In this document: piece after piece, positions 17,908-28,406 of the stretch
Position numbering within the stretch: the stretch's first letter is position 1
Layout: each line of letters begins with the position of its first letter
Assembly (NCBI RefSeq): GCF_007860185.1
Contig: NZ_SJPY01000003.1
Span: 496,001 to 560,000, forward strand
Direction of reading: 5' to 3'
Origin: Novipirellula aureliae
Lineage (GTDB): Bacteria > Planctomycetota > Planctomycetia > Pirellulales > Pirellulaceae
Length of the DNA: 64,000 nt
Program-made: the position numbers and the translations under genes
The notes under the pieces: model-generated
The model's database searches: none
What the model was told of the DNA's origin: nothing
The model's input: only the letters and a program-made list of their open reading frames with translations

Positions 17908-18684
17908 ATGGACGATGAACCCGATGAAATAGGCATCCCCGAATGGGTTGTTACCTTTGGTGATATGATGAGCCTTCTGTTGACATTCTTTATCATGCTG
18001 GTTTCGCTGAGCGAGATCAAGGATGAGGAAAAGTATCAATCGTTGGTCGATTCGATGCAGCAACAATTCGGCTACACGAAGACATCGAATGTGTTATCGC
18101 CTGGCGATTCCCGACCACGGCCGGCTGAATTCAGTGTTTTATCAACCACAGGACGAGCCAAGAAAAAGGATACTGCGAAAGGTGGCGTGCCTGATAAAGC
18201 ACCATCTGGCGAGGACCCATTGGTACGAATCATCCGGCCAGGCCAAATGACTGCGGTCGGTTCGGTAATCTCCTTCGAACTGGGATTCGATCAATTGACG
18301 GAGGCCAACCGCAGCGCCCTCGAAAGTGTCGCCGCACAATTGCGGGGCAAACCACAAAAAATTGAAGTTCGCGGACACGTATCGGCCGAATACGCAGCCC
18401 GGACCGCCGGGACCGACGAATCGATCCAGCTCGGATTTCGCCGAGCCATGGTGGTGCGAAATGCATTGATCGAAGCACATGGACTGAACCCCTCGCGGTT
18501 TCGCATCTCTTCGGCAGGCGATAGCGAACCGATGCACCGCGCGGGTGGCTCGATCGCGATCGCTCGTAACCCACGCGTGGAAGTGTTCTTGCTCGACGAA
18601 ACGGTCGACGATTTACACGGAACGGCTGCAGAAAGAGCTGCTCAAACGATAGAAAATTTTGACTCGAAACCGGAGGCGACATGA
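17908..18684 (+). CDS. motB: Flagellar motor stator protein MotB
   Basis: 258 residues. A single N-terminal membrane helix (about 16-36, VTFGDMMSLLLTFFIMLVSL) contains the ion-binding Asp (D19). A linker follows, then a C-terminal OmpA-like peptidoglycan-binding domain (about 120-235; IEVRGHVSAEY, GFRRAMVVRNALIEAHGLNPSRFRI). It overlaps fliL by 4 bp (ATGA). Confidence 0.95.
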   Translation: MDDEPDEIGIPEWVVTFGDMMSLLLTFFIMLVSLSEIKDEEKYQSLVDSMQQQFGYTKTSNVLSPGDSRPRPAEFSVLSTTGRAKKKDTAKGGVPDKAPSGEDPLVRIIRPGQMTAVGSVISFELGFDQLTEANRSALESVAAQLRGKPQKIEVRGHVSAEYAARTAGTDESIQLGFRRAMVVRNALIEAHGLNPSRFRISSAGDSEPMHRAGGSIAIARNPRVEVFLLDETVDDLHGTAAERAAQTIENFDSKPEAT

Positions 18685-19250
18685 TGGCTGACGAAGCAGA
18701 AAAAACAGAAAATGAAAACGAGGTTGCTGAAAACACTGTTGAGGTCAAAAGCGGATCGGGGCGAGGGCTGGTCATCGCTTTTGTCGCAACCATTGTCTTA
18801 CTCGAATCGGCCATGTTTTTCTTCATGGTCCCGAGCGCCGAGCAAGTCAGTGCAATGGCCGAAGCGAAGTTGATCGAATCGGTCCAGGAGGACGAGCGAG
18901 AAGCCGAGGAAATGCAATCAAACGAGAACAAAGTGGTTGAGATCCAAATCGGCCAATTCGGTGAAACGTTTAGCCCCATCGATACCGAACGAGAATTTCG
19001 TCTCGAGTTGAGCTTGTACGGCTTAATTCGTGAAAAAAACAAGGAGGTGATCGATAAGGAAATCGAAGAAAAACAAGGGCGTTTACGGCACGCTATTCGG
19101 ATGAAAATACGTACAAGCGCCTTAACCGAGCTTCAAGAAAACCAATTGGGGTTGCTTGAAAGACGAATTTTGACGACATGTAATCATCTACTCGAAAAAG
19201 ACTATTTTCTAGGTGTTGGATTCAACAATTACCAACTGATCCCAGATTAG
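18681..19250 (+). CDS. fliL: Flagellar basal body-associated protein FliL
   Basis: 189 residues: an acidic N-terminal tail, one membrane helix (about 30-52, GLVIAFVATIVLLESAMFFF), then a periplasmic FliL domain ending in the usual conserved pattern (ALTELQENQLGLLERRILTTCNHLL). FliL surrounds or supports the MotAB stator. It is translationally coupled to motB. Confidence 0.85.
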   Translation: MMADEAEKTENENEVAENTVEVKSGSGRGLVIAFVATIVLLESAMFFFMVPSAEQVSAMAEAKLIESVQEDEREAEEMQSNENKVVEIQIGQFGETFSPIDTEREFRLELSLYGLIREKNKEVIDKEIEEKQGRLRHAIRMKIRTSALTELQENQLGLLERRILTTCNHLLEKDYFLGVGFNNYQLIPD

Positions 19251-19333
19251 TCTGCGGCGGATCCGCGCCGAGTGATTGATGTGAGTGTGAAACTTTGCTG
19301 TGAAACAACGCTGTCCATGGAAGGACGTGTGCT

Positions 19334-19825
19334 ATGCCAGACCCAAACGAACTTGATGAGAAAACCGACGATGCAGCGGCAGCGGTAGAGTCAGATCCCA
19401 AATCGAAATCTATCAAATCGCCGAAATCCAAGGACCAGGAAGAACATCTTGGGATGGATGATATCGAAAAACTGTTGGCGGAAGCCTCCGGTTCGATGGA
19501 TCAAAATGAATCCGCAACGGGTGGAAACAACCAGAGTCCCGAACCGTATCACCTGGGCAATCTAGACGCTGACGACTCGGTCGGCGAGCGGCAATCGATT
19601 GAGATGCTTGATGAGGTTGAACTCGACCTTCGCATTGAACTCGGTCGTACCCAGATGCGACTGGAAGAAGTGTTACAGCTTCGCGGTGGCTCGGTCGTCG
19701 CGCTCGACAAACTCGCGGGCGACCCCGTGGATATTATCGTCAACGGCAAACTCATTGCACGTGGAGAAGTCTTGGTGATGAACGATAACTTTTGTATTCG
19801 TGTAACGGAGCTTGTCAGTGCTTAG
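19334..19825 (+). CDS. fliN: Flagellar motor switch protein FliN
   Basis: 163 residues. About 85 low-complexity acidic residues precede the SpoA/FliN domain (about 90-162; [59 protein letters not shown]). FliN forms the lower C-ring and binds FliM and export-apparatus parts. No fliM lies between fliL and fliN, where it is often found. Confidence 0.92.
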   Translation: MPDPNELDEKTDDAAAAVESDPKSKSIKSPKSKDQEEHLGMDDIEKLLAEASGSMDQNESATGGNNQSPEPYHLGNLDADDSVGERQSIEMLDEVELDLRIELGRTQMRLEEVLQLRGGSVVALDKLAGDPVDIIVNGKLIARGEVLVMNDNFCIRVTELVSA

Positions 19826-20552
19826 TCGATTTTTCGTCCGCTGTGTCGTGCTGGTTGGCCTGTTTTCAAATGCCCTCACCAGCATCGCAGACGAGGCGAC
19901 CTTCGCACCGACATCCGCCTACGCTCGGGCTGGTGAAAACGCTCGGGCTGGTGAAAATGCTCGGGCTGACGAAAACGGTGGGATGCTTTGGAATCGTGAT
20001 GCCGGTTCGGATATCGATCCCGCCCCCACCTCCCCGCGAGTCCTGGCGTCTGGCTTTCCCGCATTAGCCCCCCGTTCTGCTGACAGGACGACTGATGGCG
20101 AGCAACCGATCACACGTGAGAAAGGGATGATGACGCCGACCATAACGGTTTGTTCAAGTTTGGCCGTCGTACTCGGTTTGTTCGCAGGTTTTGTCTGGTT
20201 AACCCGTCGGTTCGGCGGAGGCAGTAAGCGATCGTCCGGAATCCCCAGCGAGATCGTGGAAACGCTGGGCAGCACATCGCTCGACGCCCGCACCACGATC
20301 ACACTGATTCGAATTGGTAGACGAGTCATCGTCGCCGCACAAACCGCTCAAGGGATGCATCCGTTGTCCGAGATTACGGATCCCGAAGAGGTTCGCGAAC
20401 TGGTCGCTACATGCAATGGCCATTCAAAAAACTCATTCGCATCAACGTTGAAAGCACTTGAGCACGACCCGGTCGAACGTGGTTTCGTCGCCGATGACAC
20501 TCCAACCAAAGCCACCGCTCGCAGTCGCGGCCGTCTGTTCGAAACGGCATGA
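19818..20552 (+). CDS. fliO: Flagellar biosynthesis protein FliO
   Basis: I prefer the GTG at 19818, which has GGAG 7 nt upstream; a TTG at 19812 is also in frame but too close to that site. 244 residues: signal peptide, an [12 protein letters not shown] triple repeat near residues 35-55, a membrane helix (about 115-135, [19 protein letters not shown]), then the FliO domain ([39 protein letters not shown]). FliO assists assembly of the FliP export gate. The start overlaps the end of fliN, but fliP does not follow; the block ends here. Confidence 0.85.
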   Translation: MLSRFFVRCVVLVGLFSNALTSIADEATFAPTSAYARAGENARAGENARADENGGMLWNRDAGSDIDPAPTSPRVLASGFPALAPRSADRTTDGEQPITREKGMMTPTITVCSSLAVVLGLFAGFVWLTRRFGGGSKRSSGIPSEIVETLGSTSLDARTTITLIRIGRRVIVAAQTAQGMHPLSEITDPEEVRELVATCNGHSKNSFASTLKALEHDPVERGFVADDTPTKATARSRGRLFETA

Positions 20553-20747
20553 GCGGAGAGAAGGCATTGTCTCGTGTTTTAGCCGTTTTGGCGTGGTTGC
20601 CAGAAATCTTGATTTCCGTCCGGTTTTCTGTCGTGATGGGCCAGTCGCAAGGCGTCGATAGGTTTACCACCGTTATCCATCAACAAGGGTCGTAGGAACG
20701 GCGACAGGACGCCGCCGGTACGATGAGAGCGACAGGATCTTTAACAG

Positions 20748-20796
20748 GATCCACTACGAATGGCCAAGATTTTTGACAAGATCCACTACGAATGGC
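20748..20796 (+). repeat. Direct repeat of a 17-bp dispersed element
   Basis: gatccactacgaatggc occurs at 20748-20764 and 20780-20796. The same ...gatccactac core forms the arms of the palindrome at 52582-52639. The 20553-20869 gap otherwise shows no gene. Confidence 0.6.
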
Positions 20797-20869
20797 GACC
20801 AGGCCGCTTAGAATAACAACTGAGCTGAATCGACAATCGGTTCTTTGCACCTCCAAGGAAACATCACGG

Positions 20870-23563
20870 ATGCCGACACCCGAACACGCTCGACTGCGAC
20901 AAGATGAGGCACGAGAGAAAAACTGGAAACGTTGGGGTCCTTACTTGTCCGAAAGGCAATGGGGAACGGTTCGTGAAGACTACTCAGCCAACGGTCATTC
21001 TTGGACGGACTTCCCGCACGATCATGCGCGGTCGCGGGTCTACCGATGGGGCGAAGATGGACTGCTCGGTTTTACGGATCGGCAATGCCGTCTATGTTTT
21101 TCGGTCGCTCTTTGGAATGGCAACGATACCATTTTGAAAGAACGCTTGTTTGGACTGACGGGTCCCGAAGGCAACCATGGCGAAGACGTCAAGGAGATCT
21201 ATTACTACCTCGACTCCACTCCGACGCATTCGTTTGCCAAAGCAATGTATCGGTATCCTCATGCCCGCTACCCCTATCGAGAATTGTCGAAGGTCAATTC
21301 CGAACGGGGATTGAACGACCCCGAATACGAAGTTGTCGACACAGGATTGTTCGATAAAAATTGTTTTTTCGATGTGACGGCGACTTACGCCAAAGCGGAT
21401 GAAAACGATCTTTTGATCGAAATTGCCGTGACCAATCACGGAAGAGATGCTCACGAAATAACGCTACTGCCCACCCTTTGGTTTCGCAATACTTGGGTAT
21501 GGGGTTGTCGCCATGAAGGCTGCACGACCAAACCGTTGATTCAACAATTGGGTTCAGGTCGTGAACATGTCGTTCGCACGAAGCATGATACACTGCCACC
21601 GATGGTGTGCCAATTCGAATCAATCGATGACAGCGAACTCATCTTTACGGAGAACGAAACGAATGCGGAACGATTGTTTAAGGACGAGAATTTTTCACCT
21701 TACACCAAAGATGCGTTTCACCGGTACGTGGTAAGCAATGAGACGGATGCGGTCAATCCAAAACATCACGGTACAAAAGTCGCTTCGGTCTATCGATGGG
21801 ATTTGGAACCGGATGAAACGCGGCGGGTTCGAGTTCGATTGGCGGATCCGAACCATTCGGATGATTCCGACCGTTTGGATCTTGGCGATGGTTTTTCAAG
21901 TGTGATGCAATTACGAAGGAAGGAAGCGGATTCGTTCTACGATGCGATCATTCCAGCCAACGAAACGACAGAACAACGGCATGTGTCGCGAGCCGCATAT
22001 GCGGGGCTAATGTGGACAAAGCAGTTTTACCACTACATTGTGGACGATTGGCTCGAGGGCGATGCTGACGTGATGACACCGCCGCCGGCGCGGAAGAGCG
22101 GGCGCAATCGTGATTGGCGGCATTTCTATGCTCGTGACATTCTGTCGATGCCTGACAAATGGGAATACCCTTGGTTTGCCGCATGGGATTTAGCATTTCA
22201 CATGATTCCCGCGGCACGGATTGATCCCGCGTTTGCGAAACGCCAATTGATGCTACTGCTTCGAGAATGGTACATGCACCCCAACGGTCAATTGCCTGCC
22301 TACGAATTTTATTTCGATGACGTCAATCCTCCCGTTCATGCTTGGGCGTGTTTCCGAGTTTTTCAAATGGAAGCGGAAGCAGGCCGCCGTGATACGATGT
22401 TTTTGAAGCAGACGTTTCAGCGTTTGCTGTTGAATTTCACTTGGTGGGTGAACCGAGTCGACAGCAACGGTGACAATGTATTCGCAGGTGGTTTTCTCGG
22501 ACTCGACAATATAGGCGTCTTTGATCGCAGCAAAGGTTTGCCGGAAGGAGCCCATCTTGAACAAGCGGACGGGACCGCTTGGATGGCTTTTTACTGCGGG
22601 ACAATGATGTCGATGGCTCTCGAATTAGCCAGGGATGACAAGTCGTATTCGGACATGGCGTCAAAATTCCTCGATCATTTCATCCGCATTATCGATGCCA
22701 TGAACCACAGCGAAAGTGGTGGGTTATGGGATGAACAGGATGGGTTCTATTACGACCAATTGAAAATTGATGACGAAACGGTACCGATGCGAGTCCGCTC
22801 ATTGGTTGGTCTCCTGCCATTGATTGCGATCGAAATTCTCGATGAGGAACTGCTTGACGAACTACCTGGATTCCGTCAAAGACTCGATTGGTTTCTGCAA
22901 AACCGACGTGATTTGGCAAAGCATATCGAGTTCGCTGAAACATCCGGACACCATCGCCGTATGCTGATTTCGATCGCACCGCGTCATCGACTGCGCCGAG
23001 TCCTGAGCGTTCTACTCGATGAAAACGAGTTCTTGTCGAAGTACGGCATTCGTTCGTTGTCGAAGGTTCATCTTCAACAACCTTTCCAGGTCACCGTGCG
23101 AGGCGATCAGCATACGGTGGCGTATGTTCCCGGCGAATCCGACAGTTGGATGTTTGGCGGAAACAGCAATTGGCGTGGACCGATCTGGTTTCCGCCCAAT
23201 TATTTGCTTATCGAAGCACTGCATCGATACCACGAGTTCTATGGAGATGAATTTCAAATCGAATGCCCAACCGGCTCGGGAAAAATAATGAACTTGCACA
23301 ATGTCGCCAATGAGATCAATCGGCGGTTGTCCAACATCTTCCTATGCCCCGAAGGCGGCGGAGCAAGACCGTGCTTGATTGGTAGCGGGATGACTGGCAA
23401 CGAACATTTATGGCAAGACCATGTTTTGTTCTATGAGTATTTTCACGGCGATACCGGTGAAGGATTGGGAGCGTCTCATCAAACGGGTTGGACCGCCTTG
23501 ATCGCGACGTGTATCGAACAACTTTACGGGCAGATCACCGAAGGGGCTCCTCACGATTCGTAG
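20870..23563 (+). CDS. GH63-like glycosidase (MGH1-type glucosidase)
   Basis: 897 residues from the ATG at 20870; an upstream in-frame ATG at 20792 lies in repeat sequence and is less likely. The N-terminal part (WKRWGPYLSERQWGTVREDYS, DRQCRLCFSVALWNG) and the C-terminal (alpha/alpha)6 barrel (PWFAAWDLAFHMIPAARID, AYEFYFDDVNPPVHAWA, FAGGFLGLDNIGVFDRS, NWRGPIWFPPNYLLIEAL) match cytoplasmic glucosidase-like members of the GH63 clan. Substrates in this clan include alpha-glucosides and mannosylglycerate; the precise one cannot be read here. No signal peptide. It is monocistronic and unrelated to the flagellar block upstream. Confidence 0.82.
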   Translation: MPTPEHARLRQDEAREKNWKRWGPYLSERQWGTVREDYSANGHSWTDFPHDHARSRVYRWGEDGLLGFTDRQCRLCFSVALWNGNDTILKERLFGLTGPEGNHGEDVKEIYYYLDSTPTHSFAKAMYRYPHARYPYRELSKVNSERGLNDPEYEVVDTGLFDKNCFFDVTATYAKADENDLLIEIAVTNHGRDAHEITLLPTLWFRNTWVWGCRHEGCTTKPLIQQLGSGREHVVRTKHDTLPPMVCQFESIDDSELIFTENETNAERLFKDENFSPYTKDAFHRYVVSNETDAVNPKHHGTKVASVYRWDLEPDETRRVRVRLADPNHSDDSDRLDLGDGFSSVMQLRRKEADSFYDAIIPANETTEQRHVSRAAYAGLMWTKQFYHYIVDDWLEGDADVMTPPPARKSGRNRDWRHFYARDILSMPDKWEYPWFAAWDLAFHMIPAARIDPAFAKRQLMLLLREWYMHPNGQLPAYEFYFDDVNPPVHAWACFRVFQMEAEAGRRDTMFLKQTFQRLLLNFTWWVNRVDSNGDNVFAGGFLGLDNIGVFDRSKGLPEGAHLEQADGTAWMAFYCGTMMSMALELARDDKSYSDMASKFLDHFIRIIDAMNHSESGGLWDEQDGFYYDQLKIDDETVPMRVRSLVGLLPLIAIEILDEELLDELPGFRQRLDWFLQNRRDLAKHIEFAETSGHHRRMLISIAPRHRLRRVLSVLLDENEFLSKYGIRSLSKVHLQQPFQVTVRGDQHTVAYVPGESDSWMFGGNSNWRGPIWFPPNYLLIEALHRYHEFYGDEFQIECPTGSGKIMNLHNVANEINRRLSNIFLCPEGGGARPCLIGSGMTGNEHLWQDHVLFYEYFHGDTGEGLGASHQTGWTALIATCIEQLYGQITEGAPHDS

Positions 23564-23575
23564 CGAGTAGCGTTG

Positions 23576-23631
23576 GAGTCCAGGCTTTAGCCGATTTATG
23601 CGACTCACGGAATCGGCGAAAGCCTGGACTC
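23576..23631. terminator. Palindrome between convergent genes
   Basis: 21-nt arms gagtccaggctttagccgatt (23576-23596) and its near-complement (23611-23631) with one mismatch and a 14-nt loop, between the glycosidase and the TauE/SafE gene. It could end transcripts from both sides. The sequence type (agtccaggctt...) looks like a dispersed repeat. Confidence 0.55.
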
Positions 23632-23635
23632 CCGC

Positions 23636-24391
23636 TCAAACAACGTTTGTCACAATCAACTTGATTCCGGTCGCCACCATGACAACGATCAAGAATGCAA
23701 AGATCAAACGATTACCTTTTTGAATTGCCAATTTCGCACCGACAATCCCGCCTGTTAAATTTCCCGCTGCCATACACAATCCTGGTGCCCAAGCAACCAA
23801 GCCGTAAGCGGCGAAGACGAGAAGGGCAATGAAGGTGACCCAAAAACCGATCCAATTTTTAACCGCGTTGGAGGCAAGTAAATCGCCGGTGTTCATCAAA
23901 CTCATTGCGATCAGCAGCAAGATCCCGAATCCCGCTTGAATGAATCCCACATAGATACCAATCAGTAAGAATACCGGCATCATTTTCCATGGCGACGCAT
24001 TTGCGGCAGCATGGGATTCGATGACCCGTTTTGGGTTGAGTGCCAAAACAACTGCCATCACCAAAAAGACACTCCCAAAGATCGGCTCTAGCGCTGAAGC
24101 GGGCAAATAGATTGCTAACATCGCACCGATGGGAACGCCTGCAATTGTGGGAACCGTCAACAAATTGGCGAATCTCTGATCTAGCTGGCCATGACGCCGA
24201 AAAATCACAACCGCCGATGCACTGGAAAACAACACCGCGACGCGGTTGGTTCCGTTGGCGACTCGAGGATCGAGCCCAAACAAAAACAGGGCGGGCAAAC
24301 TCAGAAAGGATCCACCGCCCGCGATCGAGTTACAAATCCCGGCAAGGAAGCCGACGACCACCAATAAGAGGTACCAAAACAGGTCCGTCAT
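23636..24391 (-). CDS. TSUP-family (TauE/SafE) membrane transporter
   Basis: 251 residues, about eight membrane helices. The N-terminus has the family hallmark VVGFLAGICNSIAGGGSFLSLPALFLFGLDPRVANGTN-like pattern; the second half repeats it (GFIQAGFGILLLIA, NAVKNWIGF). TSUP proteins export or import sulfite, sulfoacetate or other organic anions; the substrate is unknown here. Its start directly abuts the stop of the upstream DUF2617 gene, so the two are probably one transcript. Confidence 0.85.
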   Translation of the reverse strand: MTDLFWYLLLVVVGFLAGICNSIAGGGSFLSLPALFLFGLDPRVANGTNRVAVLFSSASAVVIFRRHGQLDQRFANLLTVPTIAGVPIGAMLAIYLPASALEPIFGSVFLVMAVVLALNPKRVIESHAAANASPWKMMPVFLLIGIYVGFIQAGFGILLLIAMSLMNTGDLLASNAVKNWIGFWVTFIALLVFAAYGLVAWAPGLCMAAGNLTGGIVGAKLAIQKGNRLIFAFLIVVMVATGIKLIVTNVV

Positions 24392-24937
24392 TTAGACGTC
24401 TTGTTCAATGGACACCAACGATTCAACTTTGACGATCGCGTAATCATCGGGAAAAGTATGCAACGATTGAACGAGAACACTTTTTCGGCGGGTTTCAACG
24501 TTGACATAGCTCATCGCGCCAAGAGCCATCCGCCCGCTGGCGTCAAACCGATGCAGCAATCCTTCGGTTTGTCCGTCACCAAGTTGCTGCTGCATCATCC
24601 AGAAGATATCGGGCGAAACGGGTTCGAGTTGAAAATGAGTTTTGTATTGAACGTTGCCTCGGCATTCCACTCGTTCGGTGCGGCTTCCTTTCAATGGTCG
24701 TGATAGCAAACAGCGACGTTTTGGAAGCGGTTGTTGAGCACTCGTGGCCACTTCGCAAACCGTCATCCCAGCACCCTGCCAAGTCAGAACGTGACCGCAA
24801 TTGGTGATATCAATTTGCAATTCGTATTCACTTCGTTCGATCTTACGCCGCTGGTGCAGCGTATAGAGTTCGGGATGCAAGGAACGGCTGAAAACGTGGA
24901 ACGCTAATTCAGCAACTTTGGGGCGAACCGATAACAC
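24392..24937 (-). CDS. DUF2617 family protein
   Basis: 181 residues. The start MLSVRPKVAELAFHVFSRSLHPELYTL and the later WQGAGMTVCEVATSAQQPLP match the DUF2617 family of planctomycetes and actinobacteria as I recall it; function unknown. No signal peptide. It probably forms a two-gene unit with the TauE/SafE transporter downstream. Confidence 0.7.
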   Translation of the reverse strand: MLSVRPKVAELAFHVFSRSLHPELYTLHQRRKIERSEYELQIDITNCGHVLTWQGAGMTVCEVATSAQQPLPKRRCLLSRPLKGSRTERVECRGNVQYKTHFQLEPVSPDIFWMMQQQLGDGQTEGLLHRFDASGRMALGAMSYVNVETRRKSVLVQSLHTFPDDYAIVKVESLVSIEQDV

Positions 24938-25202
24938 GGCAATGATCCAGAATATTAAAGTGCGATATGAGTGAACCGTTTACCACGATCGTCTGTCAAA
25001 ACGTGTGAATCGCATTTCGCCGTGATTCCACTCGCCCAGTACTGCCGCGACAGCCTCATTATAATCGCTAGAGCTAGAAAGACTAAAGAGCGTTTTGCAC
25101 CCTAGGTGCGAAGAATATCCTTTTTGTTTCTAATAGCGTTTTCAGGTCATTTTCCTCTTGACATTTCATCGACGCCCAAATCAACATTCGAGACAATACA
25201 AC

Positions 25203-25781
25203 ATGGTCATCGTCATCGACAATTACGATTCCTTTACCTACAATTTAGTCCAACGTCTCGGTGAGATTGATCGGTCGATCGACGTTCGCGTTTTTCGCAA
25301 CGACGAAAAATCGGTGGACGAGATTGCCAACTTGAGCCCCCGTCGTATTCTCATTTCACCGGGTCCCTGCACGCCAAGCGAAGCGGGGGTAAGCGTTGAG
25401 TGCGTCAAACGGTTTGCTGGCACGATACCGCTTCTGGGCGTTTGCCTGGGGCATCAATCGATCGGCCAAGCATTCGGTGGAAAGATCATTCGCGCCCCGC
25501 AATTAATGCACGGCAAGACCGATGAGATCTATCATGATGGCCAGGGTTTTTTCACCGATTTAGACAATCCCTTCATCGCCACTCGCTATCACAGCTTGGT
25601 GATTGAGCCAGAAAGCTTGCCCGAGGATTTAGTGGTCACTGCATGGACGGACACGGGTGGAGAAAGGCAGATCATGGGCGTACGTCACAAGGAATTCAAG
25701 CTCGAAGGGTGGCAGTTCCATCCCGAAAGTTTTTTGACTCAGCCCGGTGTAGAACTCTTAACGCGGTTCCTAAATTGGTAG
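25203..25781 (+). CDS. pabA: Glutamine amidotransferase subunit (anthranilate / aminodeoxychorismate synthase component II)
   Basis: 192 residues from the ATG at 25203, where the family start MVIVIDNYDSFTYNLVQ begins; an in-frame start at 25158 is less likely. Class I GATase residues are present: the Cys in LLGVCLGHQSIGQAFGG and His/Glu in WQFHPESFLT; also SPGPCTPSEAG. It releases ammonia from glutamine for chorismate amination in folate and/or tryptophan synthesis. Without component I next to it, pabA and trpG cannot be told apart. Confidence 0.9.
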   Translation: MVIVIDNYDSFTYNLVQRLGEIDRSIDVRVFRNDEKSVDEIANLSPRRILISPGPCTPSEAGVSVECVKRFAGTIPLLGVCLGHQSIGQAFGGKIIRAPQLMHGKTDEIYHDGQGFFTDLDNPFIATRYHSLVIEPESLPEDLVVTAWTDTGGERQIMGVRHKEFKLEGWQFHPESFLTQPGVELLTRFLNW

Positions 25782-25782
25782 C

Positions 25783-25803
25783 GAAAGTCGCCAAGACTTT
25801 CGG
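25783..25803. terminator. Hairpin between convergent pabA and trmB
   Basis: Perfect 8-bp arms cgaaagtc/gactttcg around gccaa, 1 nt after the pabA stop and 27 bp from the trmB stop. It is not followed by a T-run on either strand. Confidence 0.45.
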
Positions 25804-25829
25804 CCATCAAAAGAGCTTTCTGACAGAGC

Positions 25830-26474
25830 CTAGCGTTTTTCATAACAGACGCGGTAAACAGGAATGCGATTTTTGCGACTGCGACGTTCGAAATGCGTTC
25901 GATAATCGAGATCATGGTCTGCTTCGATTTCGACTTCCGGAATCGGTACTCCTAGCTCCGGTGCAAGCTCTGCAATCATCTCGACGGTGTCTTCGAAGTA
26001 ATCGAGCACATCGGTCCAAAAATGCAGCCGTCCACCAGAGCGGATACTGCGTGCATAACTGACGATACTCGTTGGGTTGAGTACCCGTCGTTTGCGGTGC
26101 TTCTTTTTCCACCACGGATCAGGAAAGTAAACATGGACCGCTTCTAAACTTGCTGGGTCGACTCGCTCCAAGAATAGCGGCTCTGCGTTCCCGCTAATCA
26201 TAATCGCATTGCCGACCTTTGCTTTCGCTAAACGCCCCGCCGCGTGCTCGGCACACTTGAATTGAATCTCGATGCCGACAAAGTTGTGCGTGGGCGTCTG
26301 CTCCGAGGCGTTTGCCAGGAACAACCCCTTGCCGCTACCGACTTCGACTTCCAGCGGAAGGTTGTTTCCAAATAGCGATTGGCTCGTCAGTGTTGGTGGC
26401 AGCGATTCGATATCGCGCAGCACTTTTGACAAATCCAAATCGGCAGGCGGGCGACGAATGGGGCTACGTGGCAT
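25830..26474 (-). CDS. trmB: tRNA (guanine-N7-)-methyltransferase
   Basis: 214 residues. SAM-binding motif LEVEVGSGKGLFL, the TrmB-specific VHVYFPDPWWKKKHRKRR and the C-terminal TxFE motif (THFERR) are all present. It makes m7G46 in tRNA. It lies 4 bp downstream of pgi on the same strand, so the two are co-transcribed. Confidence 0.95.
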   Translation of the reverse strand: MPRSPIRRPPADLDLSKVLRDIESLPPTLTSQSLFGNNLPLEVEVGSGKGLFLANASEQTPTHNFVGIEIQFKCAEHAAGRLAKAKVGNAIMISGNAEPLFLERVDPASLEAVHVYFPDPWWKKKHRKRRVLNPTSIVSYARSIRSGGRLHFWTDVLDYFEDTVEMIAELAPELGVPIPEVEIEADHDLDYRTHFERRSRKNRIPVYRVCYEKR

Positions 26475-26478
26475 CTTA

Positions 26479-28116
26479 TTAGGCCTTTAGCTTGCGGTAG
26501 GTCTTGATCAATTGATTCGTCGAACTGTCGTGAGCCAGCTCTGCATCAGCCGATTGCAACTCGGGGATAATTTTTTGTGCCAATACCTTGCCCAGCTCGA
26601 CTCCCCATTGGTCGAACGAATCGAGTTGCCAAATCACTCCTTGCACGAACACGTTATGTTCATACATCGCGATCAGTTTTCCGAGAATCGATGGTGTCAA
26701 GCGATCGATCATGATCGTGTTCGATGGGCGATTGCCCTCGAACACGCGGTGTGGGACCAAATCGGCATTGGTGCCTTCTGCCTCGACTTCCTCTTTCGTT
26801 TTCCCCATCGCAAGTGCTTCGCCTTGTGCGATCACATTGGCGAGCAAGTAATCTTGATGCTCGCCAAGCGGGTTGAGCGAATTGGCAAAGGCAATAAAGT
26901 CACATGGGATCAAGTGCGTTCCCTGATGGATCAATTGGTAGAACGAGTGTTGCCCGTTTGTGCCCGGTTCCCCCCAATAGATTGGGCTGGTGTCATAACT
27001 CACACGGTCGCCCGCAAGCGTCGTCGATTTGCCGTTGCTCTCCATCGTCAATTGTTGCAAGTAAGCAGGGAACCGTTTGAGGTACTGATCGTATGGCAAA
27101 ACGGCAATCGTTTTGGCATCAAAAAAGTTAACGTACCAAACGGTCAACAAAGCCATGATGACGGGCAAATTCTGCTCGAAAGGCGTCGTCCGGAAATGGT
27201 GGTCCATTTCGTGAAAACCGGCCAACAGGTCTCGGAAGTGGCCCGGGCCAATTGCCAACATCGTCGATAAACCGATCGCAGAGTCCATCGAGTAACGTCC
27301 GCCAACCCAATCCCAAAAGATGAACATATTGTTCGTATCGATTCCAAAGTCTTTTACTTTTTCGGCATTGGTCGAGACGGCGACAAAGTGCTTGGCCACC
27401 GCGGACGAGTCTCCGCCCAAACCCGCCAACAACCACTGCCGAGCAGTACGAGCGTTGGTCATTGTTTCGAGTGTTGTAAATGTTTTGGAGGAAACAACAA
27501 AGAGTGTTTCTGCCGGATCGAGATCGATTGTCGCTTCGGCAAAATCGGTTCCATCAACATTCGAAACATAACGAAACGTTAGCTCGCGACTGCTGTAGTG
27601 CTTCAATGCCTCGTACGCCATGACCGGCCCTAGATCCGACCCGCCGATCCCGATGTTGACAACGTTGCGGATCGATTTGCCAGTTTGTCCCTTCCATGCT
27701 CCGCTACGAACTTGGTTACAGAACTCGGTCATTTTGTCGAGCACGGCATGGACGTCCGGAACAACGTTTTCGCCGTCGACCATCACGACAGCGTCTTGGG
27801 GAGCACGCAGGGCCGTGTGTAAAACGGCTCGATCCTCGGTGGTATTGATCTTTTCGCCATTGAACATCGCTTCGATGTGCTGTTTCAAGTTTGCCGTTTC
27901 CGCCAGCGCAAACAATCGCTCCATTGTCTCGGAATCGATACGATTCTTGGAATAGTCGAGCAATAATCCGAGAGCTTCAACCGAGAACTTTTCCGCTCGC
28001 GAAGCGTCTTCGGCAAAGAAATCGCGAAGGTGTTTTTTTCCTATCAGCTCAAATTGCGTCGTTAGATCTTTCCACGCAGCGGTCGAGGTCAGTTTGGTGG
28101 CGGGTGATGTGGTCAT
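26479..28116 (-). CDS. pgi: Glucose-6-phosphate isomerase
   Basis: 545 residues, the usual length of the long-form enzyme. Signature 1 ([16 protein letters not shown]) and the second signature region ([25 protein letters not shown]) are intact, as are the sugar-phosphate loop [11 protein letters not shown] and SKTFTT. It interconverts glucose 6-phosphate and fructose 6-phosphate in the cytoplasm. The 290 bp upstream (28117-28406) hold no gene and should carry its promoter. Confidence 0.97.
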   Translation of the reverse strand: MTTSPATKLTSTAAWKDLTTQFELIGKKHLRDFFAEDASRAEKFSVEALGLLLDYSKNRIDSETMERLFALAETANLKQHIEAMFNGEKINTTEDRAVLHTALRAPQDAVVMVDGENVVPDVHAVLDKMTEFCNQVRSGAWKGQTGKSIRNVVNIGIGGSDLGPVMAYEALKHYSSRELTFRYVSNVDGTDFAEATIDLDPAETLFVVSSKTFTTLETMTNARTARQWLLAGLGGDSSAVAKHFVAVSTNAEKVKDFGIDTNNMFIFWDWVGGRYSMDSAIGLSTMLAIGPGHFRDLLAGFHEMDHHFRTTPFEQNLPVIMALLTVWYVNFFDAKTIAVLPYDQYLKRFPAYLQQLTMESNGKSTTLAGDRVSYDTSPIYWGEPGTNGQHSFYQLIHQGTHLIPCDFIAFANSLNPLGEHQDYLLANVIAQGEALAMGKTKEEVEAEGTNADLVPHRVFEGNRPSNTIMIDRLTPSILGKLIAMYEHNVFVQGVIWQLDSFDQWGVELGKVLAQKIIPELQSADAELAHDSSTNQLIKTYRKLKA

Positions 28117-28406
28117 GGGGGTTGGTTACTCCAGAAAAAAACGTTTGTGCAGTCGACTTCGGCAATCGGAACGGTTTGCAGATAGCATTGTCACCGTCCC
28201 AGGCGAAATTGGGAAGCGGGCTCGGAATACGTGGACTCGCGAACGGATTGGAGTGTCGCCCCAAACGCTCCTGCGACGCTGCCTGACACCTGGGGTCATC
28301 AAAGGCCTCCCTAACAGGAAGTCTGACGTTGATCGTCGAGGGATCGCCCTATTCCAGGCAAACGTTTATTCCAAGCGGACGTTCATCAAACCAAGATCGT
28401 AGCCAG

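Noticed and set aside
24040-24432. 130-residue plus-strand protein
   Set aside because: Shadow of the TauE/SafE transporter on the opposite strand.
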